From assembly GCA_018224415.1 (NCBI GenBank), contig JAGTUZ010000128.1, forward strand, positions 1 through 15,190: a stretch of DNA of 15,190 nucleotides. Reading direction: 5' to 3'. Under the pieces are notes generated by a model. It worked only from the letters and a program-made list of their open reading frames with translations, was not told the origin of the DNA and ran no database searches. Every line of letters begins with the position of its first letter. The first letter of the stretch is position 1. Positions 7,167 through 13,883 of the stretch are shown in pieces. The position numbers and the translations under genes are program-made. This stretch comes from Bacteroidota bacterium (GTDB lineage: Bacteria; Bacteroidota; Ignavibacteria; SZUA-365).

Positions 7167-8554
7167 CGCACCGTCCGTCCCTTCTTCGTGCCGGCGTCCG
7201 CCGGTGGCGCCGATTCCTCCGTCGGTGAGGCCGTGGCTGCGCTATCCACCTGCAGCTGTTCGATGGGCTGCTGCGCGGCCTCGTCCCCGTCACTGCTCCA
7301 TACCAGGTACACTCCGGCCGCGATCACCAGGTTGACGACGAGCAGTATGACGAGCAGCATACGCATCGTCCCGATCTGTGCCTCCTCCTGCTTGAGGCGC
7401 TTCTCCATATCGTCGTTGTGCGTGCGTATCGATTTATCGATGTACTGCTCCAGCCGCCCGAGCTTGGCGACGACATCTTCCGAAAAGGACGCCATCGCCA
7501 TCTCGTTTGCTTTCTCGAGCGCGTCAAGGCGGCTCATGGCCGAATTGAGATTGTAATGCAGTGATCGGATGTCGCCTTCGATGGACTGCATGCGCGCGGG
7601 GAAATCGATCGCGTCGATCGTGCGCACGAGTTTGCCCGTTGCGGCGATCAGCGCATCGGTCGAGACGCTTACTTTCTCGAATTCGGTGGAATGCTGGTCC
7701 TGGGTTTTCTTGATGGCCGCGAAAATCCGTTTCGAATGGTTGCCGGCTTCCTCGACGCTGCCGCGCGCCTCGGCCTGCAGCTCGCGCAGACTGGTCTTCG
7801 CCAGGGCGGCGAGTTCTTCGACATGGGCCCGCTGACGATTGTCCGCGCCCTGCAGGGCGTCAGCGGCCTTGCGCGCGATCTCGTCGATATTCCCAGCCGC
7901 GATATTCCCGCTTTCCTGTATCCAGGCAGTAGCGGTTTCGTTCAGGGACTCCAGCTGTCCGCGCACGCCGGCCATCAGATCGTTCAGATCGCGACGCAGC
8001 GCGGCACCGGCGTCGGCGATCTGCGTCTCGACCACTCCGCCCGAAGCCGTAATGGACTCCAGCAACTGCTTTGCCGCCTGTCCGGTGAGTTCCTCGAGGC
8101 GCTGGCCCGACTGCGCGATCACCTGGTCTGCACGGGCGGAAAGTTTTTCCATGTGGGACCCGGTGCTGCCGATAATGTCGCCCGCCCGTTGCGACGCTTC
8201 CCGCAGCGTCCCCTCGGCCGAGGCCGCGGACGCTTCGATGCTCTGCAGCACCTCCGCGTTGTATTCCTCGAGGTATTTCTTGGCGCGAGCGGCGGACTCG
8301 AGGATATGCCGCCGTGCGGCGGCTCCGAGTTCGTCGAAACGGACCTGCTGCACCGTGCCCGCTTCGCGCACCGCCTCCTTCTGTACCTCCAGCATCGCGT
8401 CCAGATGATCGGCGTACTTCTTTTGTATCACCCCGACCGCGGCAATGACTTTCTGCGCCACGGTCTTGGCCTGCTCGATATGCTCCACGGCACTGCGGAG
8501 ACGTTCGAGTTCCTGTTCGAGACTGGCCAGGGCGGCCTGTGATTCAGGATTCAT
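7163..8554 (-). CDS. Long coiled-coil protein with one C-terminal membrane helix, function unknown
   Basis: The 463-aa product is almost entirely helical. It opens with heptads (LEQELERLRSAVEHIEQ), runs through Ala/Glu/Gln-rich amphipathic stretches resembling methyl-accepting or apolipoprotein-like rods, and contains RTIDAIDFPARMQSIEGDI at about 309-327, just before another coiled coil. One strong membrane segment (about 399-419, MLLVILLVVNLVIAAGVYLVW) is followed by a 44-residue Ser/Pro/Ala/Glu-rich tail. No N-terminal signal peptide is seen, so a large cytoplasmic rod anchored by its C-terminus is likely. I see no HAMP domain and no chemotaxis signalling hairpin, so calling it a chemoreceptor is not justified. 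Its ATG lies inside the end of the helicase gene (11-bp overlap) and its stop overlaps the synthetase start. It is therefore in the middle of a coupled operon. Confidence 0.82.
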   Translation of the reverse strand: MNPESQAALASLEQELERLRSAVEHIEQAKTVAQKVIAAVGVIQKKYADHLDAMLEVQKEAVREAGTVQQVRFDELGAAARRHILESAARAKKYLEEYNAEVLQSIEASAASAEGTLREASQRAGDIIGSTGSHMEKLSARADQVIAQSGQRLEELTGQAAKQLLESITASGGVVETQIADAGAALRRDLNDLMAGVRGQLESLNETATAWIQESGNIAAGNIDEIARKAADALQGADNRQRAHVEELAALAKTSLRELQAEARGSVEEAGNHSKRIFAAIKKTQDQHSTEFEKVSVSTDALIAATGKLVRTIDAIDFPARMQSIEGDIRSLHYNLNSAMSRLDALEKANEMAMASFSEDVVAKLGRLEQYIDKSIRTHNDDMEKRLKQEEAQIGTMRMLLVILLVVNLVIAAGVYLVWSSDGDEAAQQPIEQLQVDSAATASPTEESAPPADAGTKKGRTVR

Positions 8555-11500
8555 AGTGCTTCAGAAAATTGTTGTTGAACGCTTTCAGCCAATCCACATG
8601 CCGGAGCAATTCCGGATCCGCGACGGCGCTCCGCGCACGCGCGGGTTCCGCGGCACCCGGAACCGATCGTGGTTGTTGCTTCGCCGCGGTGCCGCCGGCC
8701 GCGCCGGCCATGGCATCGAGTTCCGTGAGCATGTGTTCCAGTTCTGTGAGAATCGTGTCTTCTGTCGCAACATCCGAGCGATCGAGTTCCGCCAGACGCG
8801 CCGCACGCTCCTGCTCCCTGCGCCGCTCCGCCTCCGTTCGCTCCGCTTCTTTTTCGGATTCCTTGCGAAGTGCGGCAGCCTTCTCCGCGGCAGCCTTCTC
8901 CGCGACAGCCTTCTCCGCGACAGCTTTCTCCGCGGCAACCTTCTGCGCGGGGGCCTTTTCCGCGGGAGTTTTCTGCGTGGTTCTGCTATCCGCGGCCTTC
9001 GTCTGCACCTCCGCCTTCTTCGCGGCAGGTTTTTGCTCAGCGACACCATCGGCGTGTTGAAGCACCGGCGCCGGCAGCGGCCGCGCCTTGACGCGCTTCA
9101 CCTCGTCATGCAACAGGCCGAGGAGAAAGGGCGTTTCGTCGTCGCCGAACATGCGACGAAGCAGGGCCTCACGAGAATCGACGGCCTCGCGATACCGTTC
9201 ACCTTCCAGTCCGCTGACGGAGGCGGCCGATGCGAAAGCGCGGGCGAATTTCTGTCGTTCTTCTTTCTTTCCTTTTGCATCCGCGAGCAGGAGGCGGGAG
9301 AAGGATTGCAGGAGTTCCAGGCCTGCATCGGACGGCAAGTGGGTGGAAAGCCACTCGCAGGAGGCAAGGAGATGGGCGGCGTTTTCGAGCAGGCTGCCGT
9401 CCTGCACGCGTTCAAGCAATGTGACGCATTCTGAAAACAGGGACAGACGGTCGGTATGGCGAGGCAGCAATTCCGGCAGATGCCACGGAAGGGCGAAGCG
9501 CGCGGCCTCGGCCCGTGTGACGGCATCGCGGAAGGCGTCTGATCCATGCGTCGTCCCCAGCGCGCAGAGCCGAAGCATGGTCCGCGCCCGTGCCGCGGCG
9601 CGTTCTCGCTGCGTCTGCACGCGGTGTTCGATAAGAAGGTACAATGCGCGTTCGAGCAGGGAGTCGCCCGGGTAGGTGTCCGTCTTCGCAACCAGCGCAC
9701 GCGCACGCGTTTCCGGCACGAGCAGCGTCAATGCGCGTTCGAGCGCCTGACGAATTTCATGTTCGGCCCGCGAGACAATGCGCAGGGAGAATTTCCGCGA
9801 TGCAGGATGAACCACATGATACCGCAGCAACCCGAGCGTCCGGAGGCGCAGGATGAAGCGCTCGGTGTCTTCCCGCAGGCGAATGCAGTTGTAGGCCTGC
9901 AGCAGGCGGCGCTCGATCCCGGCGTCGATCCCGTCGAGCAGCGCGTCGTCGCCGGCCCGGCGACAGAGTTCGCGACGGAACACCCCCCAGTTCGCGGCCT
10001 GTATTCCGGAAAGCAGCTTTCGCGGTATCTCGATCTCCGCCTGGCGCCAGAGGAGCTGATGCACCTGTGTCAGCAGCGACTCCCGATCGTTCTCGAAACC
10101 GAGACGGAGCGTGAACTCTGCCCCGGGCTCGAAGTCCGCCAGCTGGCGCAGCAGACCGTCGTCGACATCAGAGGCGAATGTTGCAGCGACCCACGACGAC
10201 AGGCCGTGTTCCGAACCCGCCTCCTCGAGGCTGAATCGATGGGCGAACCCCAGGACGCGTTCCGCGAGATCCCGGTCCGGATATCCGCTGTCCATCGTCG
10301 ACGCCTGCGTGACCAGGTCGATGTATCCCATCGACGCGCCGCCGTGGAACACGTACATGCGTTCGTCGAGTCCGCGCTGCCAGTAGCTGATGCGCGCATC
10401 GAGCCCGAATTCCGCGGCAATCACCGCGGCGATGCGGTGGATATTCGCGTCTTCCGGATAGGCGATTTCGCGCAGGAGGTCGTGGGCGATCTGCATCTCC
10501 CGGGCGGCGTCACCGGCGAGCGCGGCGATGTGCGTGTATCCCGTCACGCGATCTGCTTCGGGCAAAAGCTCGAACCCCGGGAGCATATCGGGCGACGTCG
10601 CCGCGTCCGCTGTGCTGCCGTAGAGAACGGTGTGCCGGACCGGCTTGCCGTCATGTCCCCCTCGGCCGCATTCCTGCAGCAGGCGTTCGACCGTCGCCGG
10701 CGGAAGCAGATGCACGGTCGCCCGGATGTCGGCCTTGTGCGTGCCGATACCGTAGGCCGTTGTGCCCAGCAGCAACGGGTGCGCGCCATCGCGGAAGCGT
10801 CTCCTCTGCACGGCGGAATCGATGATGAGCTGCCTGCCGACACGCGACTGTCCGTCTTCCTTGCCGATAAACAGCGCAGGCGGGAGCCCGGCATCCTCGA
10901 GGGTCTGGTCGACGGCGGGGTCCGTTTCACCGGGGTCGTAGCGATTGGTGACGCCGAGCAGTCCGGAAGCAAACGGCGCGTACACCACCGTCGGGGGCAT
11001 GTCGCCCGTCGGGGGCATGTCGCCCGTCGGGGGCATGTCGCCGGGAGCGGCCTCAGCCGATCCCGCAGTGAGATCGTGCAGACGGTGGAGCAGGTCCGGC
11101 AACATCCGCTGGCGTTCGCGCAGTGCGGCCGCCGCGGTCGCGGCAGTGTGATCGATCCGCTCACAGGAGAAGTGCTGCCAGGGCCGTGGTCCAGTCTGCA
11201 CGCGCAGTACCTGCGCGTCGCTCAGCGACCACCCTGCGCCGGCATCGGAAAGCTGGGCGCGGAGGTCGGACACGACGTCGTGTCCCGCGCTGCCGGTAAA
11301 CAGCCGGCAGGCCACTTTCTGCTTCCTCGCCCCTTCGAGGCGCGCGCCGAAATGGGCAGGCGCGCCGTGCATACCGATGCGGAAATCATGGCTCCATTCG
11401 GACATGACATGCGCCTCGTCGATCACACATTGCGCGAAGGGAATCCTGTCCGCCCGGATGCGTTCGAGCATCGCGTCGACATCCTCGTTGCGGAACACGT

Positions 11501-12971
11501 CGGCCGACAGCATCACCATCAATCCCTGCCGGTTGGCAAACGCCTCCCGCGCCGCCAGACGTTCGTCGGAACCCATGCCCTCATGAATGCAGATGGCGGC
11601 GTCGATATGCAGGTCGTGAAGCTGTTCGCCCTGATCGTCGACCAGCGAGGCCAGGGGCAACACGGCAAGACTCAGAGCGGGATACAGCAGGGCTGCGATG
11701 TGGAACACGAAGGACTTCCCCGCCACGGCCGGAAGTGCCGCGAGAAAGGAACGATGCTGCAGAACGTGATCGAGCAGGAAAAGCTGTTCCTCGGTCGGAC
11801 GCGTGATCCGGAAGCAGTCGGCGGCGAGCGTTTTCATCGCCTCGATCACCGCGGCGTCCGCAACCGCAGCGTCTTTCGACCGAAGGCCGGGATACGGACG
11901 GTACTCTCCGAGCAGAAAGCGTCGCGGCGCGGTGGCGGTCGCCGATGCCGTCGAGGCGGGAACGACCGTGCGCAGCGATATGAGATGTGACGTCGTGGCT
12001 GCAATTGCCGGGAAGGCATCCTTCCCTCCCTGCACAACCGCGATGTCGAGCAGCAGATCGCAACCCGGCAGCGGTGGAAGCCCGACCTCGCTCTTGCCCC
12101 CGCGCGCGCCCGCGCTGTTCTCCAGCAGTGATACACCCTCCGCGGCATGCAGTGGAGAATCAGCGAATACCGAGGATGGAAGCACCCATGCCTGGATGTC
12201 GGGAAGCTTCCGGCCCTTGCCTTCGAGCGTCAACATCGTGGCGAGCAGTCGTCGGAATTCTCCGATGCCGATCCCGCCACAGGGAACGTCGCGTTCGATC
12301 ACCCCGATCTTCCAGACCGCCGCCGAAAGATCGAGCGTCCCGGCAAGCACTGCGCCCAGCAATGCCCGCGCGACACGAGCGGCGCCGATCGGGGAAAGAA
12401 CAAGCTGCAATGCCTCGCGTCCCTCCCCGGTTGTCATCAAGGACTGGACCGCCGGCGACGCGGAACGAGCCGGCATGCCACCCGTCGCCGCATCCTTGCC
12501 GTTCTTCAACGCCGGCGACGGAGGCAGTGCCGCAAGCAATGCATCAACCAGTCGCGCCGCAAATGCGGGATCATGCGTCGTGGGTTGGCAGAAGATACAG
12601 CCCCGGGAATCCTCGGTGGAGACGGTTCGACCGAATTGGGAGGACATCCGCCTCTCCAGATCGAGCGAAGGCAGCGTGGGCAGTCCACGGGACAGGATAT
12701 TCGCCGCCGCGAGCAACACGGGGTCATCCGGCGGTTTCGAAGCGGAAATGTCGAAGGAAGCCCGTGCCTCGAACACACAGCAGCGGCTCCACGCGGAATC
12801 GAGCTGCACACGATCAAGCCGACGCGATGCCAAGGCGGCCATTCGGATACCGCGGAGGAGGAAACCGGCGTGTAACGAATGACTCATCCTTTCAGGATTC
12901 TGCATCTGTCTCAGGGTGATGGAACGGGGACGGTTGCTATCGCCGAATGATACCCAGCGAGATGCTAACAA
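8544..12971 (-). CDS. Giant RecQ-like SF2 helicase with an unrecognised N-terminal domain and a repeat-rich C-terminal tail
   Basis: With the TTG start the protein is 1,475 aa. A full RecQ-like SF2 motif series is visible. Motif 0 is near FRITRPTEEQ (387-396). Motif I is PAVAGKS (414-420), Ia is PLASLVDDQ (439-447) and II is VIDEAHVMSEWSHDFR (516-531). Motif III is near FTGSAGHD (558-565), V is GTTAYGIGTHKADIR (736-750) and VI is QECGRGGHDG (766-775). Residues 1 to about 380 form a domain I do not recognise. It contains CIFC (125-128), VIERDVPCGGIGI (224-236) and CDLLLDIAVVQ (304-314). Residues about 800-1330 are also unassigned. A Lys/Ala/Glu-rich tail follows from about 1330. Start choice is uncertain: TTG 12971 fits the 15-bp operon gap, ATG 12905 or 12887 would shorten the product by 22 or 28 residues, and none has a good RBS. 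The RecQ zinc-binding and HRDC domains were not seen. Confidence 0.85.
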   Translation of the reverse strand: MLASRWVSFGDSNRPRSITLRQMQNPERMSHSLHAGFLLRGIRMAALASRRLDRVQLDSAWSRCCVFEARASFDISASKPPDDPVLLAAANILSRGLPTLPSLDLERRMSSQFGRTVSTEDSRGCIFCQPTTHDPAFAARLVDALLAALPPSPALKNGKDAATGGMPARSASPAVQSLMTTGEGREALQLVLSPIGAARVARALLGAVLAGTLDLSAAVWKIGVIERDVPCGGIGIGEFRRLLATMLTLEGKGRKLPDIQAWVLPSSVFADSPLHAAEGVSLLENSAGARGGKSEVGLPPLPGCDLLLDIAVVQGGKDAFPAIAATTSHLISLRTVVPASTASATATAPRRFLLGEYRPYPGLRSKDAAVADAAVIEAMKTLAADCFRITRPTEEQLFLLDHVLQHRSFLAALPAVAGKSFVFHIAALLYPALSLAVLPLASLVDDQGEQLHDLHIDAAICIHEGMGSDERLAAREAFANRQGLMVMLSADVFRNEDVDAMLERIRADRIPFAQCVIDEAHVMSEWSHDFRIGMHGAPAHFGARLEGARKQKVACRLFTGSAGHDVVSDLRAQLSDAGAGWSLSDAQVLRVQTGPRPWQHFSCERIDHTAATAAAALRERQRMLPDLLHRLHDLTAGSAEAAPGDMPPTGDMPPTGDMPPTVVYAPFASGLLGVTNRYDPGETDPAVDQTLEDAGLPPALFIGKEDGQSRVGRQLIIDSAVQRRRFRDGAHPLLLGTTAYGIGTHKADIRATVHLLPPATVERLLQECGRGGHDGKPVRHTVLYGSTADAATSPDMLPGFELLPEADRVTGYTHIAALAGDAAREMQIAHDLLREIAYPEDANIHRIAAVIAAEFGLDARISYWQRGLDERMYVFHGGASMGYIDLVTQASTMDSGYPDRDLAERVLGFAHRFSLEEAGSEHGLSSWVAATFASDVDDGLLRQLADFEPGAEFTLRLGFENDRESLLTQVHQLLWRQAEIEIPRKLLSGIQAANWGVFRRELCRRAGDDALLDGIDAGIERRLLQAYNCIRLREDTERFILRLRTLGLLRYHVVHPASRKFSLRIVSRAEHEIRQALERALTLLVPETRARALVAKTDTYPGDSLLERALYLLIEHRVQTQRERAAARARTMLRLCALGTTHGSDAFRDAVTRAEAARFALPWHLPELLPRHTDRLSLFSECVTLLERVQDGSLLENAAHLLASCEWLSTHLPSDAGLELLQSFSRLLLADAKGKKEERQKFARAFASAASVSGLEGERYREAVDSREALLRRMFGDDETPFLLGLLHDEVKRVKARPLPAPVLQHADGVAEQKPAAKKAEVQTKAADSRTTQKTPAEKAPAQKVAAEKAVAEKAVAEKAAAEKAAALRKESEKEAERTEAERRREQERAARLAELDRSDVATEDTILTELEHMLTELDAMAGAAGGTAAKQQPRSVPGAAEPARARSAVADPELLRHVDWLKAFNNNFLKHYES
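8881..8970 (-). repeat. 15-bp in-frame repeat encoding an AEKA-type pentapeptide array
   Basis: Six 15-bp units, of the form TTCTCCGCGGCAGCC and variants, run in register from 8881 to 8970. On the minus strand they encode Lys/Ala/Glu pentapeptides (AEKAV, AEKAA, AQKVA). They form part of a TolA-like helical stretch in the C-terminal tail of the helicase. The four units at 8881-8940 are nearly identical; the units at 8941-8970 are degenerate. Confidence 0.88.
10987..11040 (-). repeat. 18-bp in-frame triplication encoding GDMPPT repeats inside the helicase
   Basis: Three back-to-back copies of an 18-bp unit (CCCGTCGGGGGCATGTCG; the first copy starts with A) sit at 10987-11004, 11005-11022 and 11023-11040. 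They encode GDMPPT three times at about residues 644-661. This lies between the two RecA-like lobes, so it lengthens an inter-lobe linker and leaves the motifs untouched. The near-perfect identity suggests a recent expansion. Confidence 0.92.
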
Positions 12972-12986
12972 ACAACGAGGCGAGAA

Positions 12987-13607
12987 TTAATTCGATGAAA
13001 GTTTGGAGAGGGGCAGACTCTTCCCGGCGGCATGATCCTGTGCGCTGCCATCCATTTCATCCGGACGCGCGTGCGCACGCAGACGCGTGATCTTCGCATC
13101 GATGAGCGTCAGCAGCCACTCGCGTGCGCCGCATTCGTAGTGATCGAGGTCTTCATTCACCCATCCGGCATATTCGAGCACCTTCGCGAACTCTGACGTG
13201 CAGTAGCGGTCGAAGTCGGTTTTTTCCTCCAGCGTCCGGACGGTCATTTCCAGCAGCACACGACCAGCCTGCCCGGCCGCGGGCGCCTGCAGAAGGCTCA
13301 CGCGCGGCGGTGTGGCATAGTATTGGCGGGGACGAAGCGTGAGCAGGCGGGCGCTGCCGCTGAACTCAAGCCAGCGGCGGATGCGCAGGCGGTCGGTCGT
13401 GTCCGTACGCACTTCCTCGTTGAGCACGGGGTCAAGGACAAGGCGTCCGGGACTGAGGATGGTGAGTATGCCGTCGATAATCTGCTGCGCGGGCTGCATG
13501 CGCAGATCGCTGTCCGGAATGTTGAACACGCGCCGTTCCGCCTGCTGCGTGACGGCGGTGTCGTAATAATCCCGCACGGAGATTTCACTGAAGAGTGCAA
13601 GGTTCAT
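12987..13607 (-). CDS. 206-aa protein of unknown function, first gene of the helicase operon
   Basis: I do not recognise this protein. It is soluble by appearance: no signal peptide, no membrane helix, mixed alpha/beta composition, with many Arg and Asp/Glu. Features that can be seen are YYDTAVTQQAERRVFNIPDSDLR near the N-terminus (residues about 14-36), a predicted strand LTLRPRQYYATPPRVSLLQ in the middle, and a helical C-terminal half (TDFDRYCTSEFAKVLEYAGW, then AREWLLTLIDAKITRLRAH). The last residues are Ser/Lys-rich and look disordered. Its stop lies 15 bp before the TTG start of the giant helicase (or about 80-100 bp before the alternative ATGs). It is therefore very likely co-transcribed and may be its partner or regulator. 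No good RBS is seen before the ATG at 13607. The coding assignment rests on length, plausible composition and context. Confidence 0.72.
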   Translation of the reverse strand: MNLALFSEISVRDYYDTAVTQQAERRVFNIPDSDLRMQPAQQIIDGILTILSPGRLVLDPVLNEEVRTDTTDRLRIRRWLEFSGSARLLTLRPRQYYATPPRVSLLQAPAAGQAGRVLLEMTVRTLEEKTDFDRYCTSEFAKVLEYAGWVNEDLDHYECGAREWLLTLIDAKITRLRAHARPDEMDGSAQDHAAGKSLPLSKLSSN

Positions 13608-13883
13608 GGGTATTGCTGTTGCGTCCTGTTTCGCATGCCGCCAAATGTTCAGCCGGATCGGACGATCACCGGCATTGGAAGTCGGGTATCCTTGGCGATG
13701 CTTGGTGCGTCACGGATAGATACCTCCAGCGGAGCCGATCTGCAGAATATTGATGCCATTTTCTTTCCTGGAGAATACGAAATATCAGGGCGAATTATTA
13801 GTGGACATTCGTGCGTGATTTTTGTAAGTTGCTCGCATATATACAGGAATTTCCGATCTCAGACTCTTTGTCAAGGGGTTCCT
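13608..13883. other. Divergent intergenic region between the helicase operon and the barrel gene
   Basis: This 276-bp spacer separates two divergently transcribed units and must hold promoters for both. The part nearest the barrel gene (about 13745-13860) is clearly AT-richer. GATTTTTG at 13817-13824 resembles the Bacteroidota -7 box TAnnTTTG in all but the first base, but I see no matching -33 TTG at the right distance, so no promoter is called. No hairpin terminator or RNA gene was noticed. Confidence 0.4.
13873..13878 (+). promoter_or_regulatory. Shine-Dalgarno site fixing the start of the barrel gene
   Basis: AAGGGG stands 5 nt upstream of the ATG at 13884 and decides that start. The hydrophobic signal segment begins only about 35 codons downstream. 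Confidence 0.7.

Noticed and set aside
7163..8554. Coiled-coil protein as a methyl-accepting chemotaxis protein or ZorA-like motor
   Set aside because: There is no signalling hairpin, HAMP or N-terminal multi-helix MotA-like region; the only membrane helix is near the C-terminus.
9546..11990. Plus-strand open frame of 814 codons opposite the helicase
   Set aside because: It lies wholly inside the helicase gene on the opposite strand. Its translation is rich in Arg, His and Gln with no domain pattern, which is typical of an antisense shadow in GC-rich DNA; the minus frame has clear helicase motifs.
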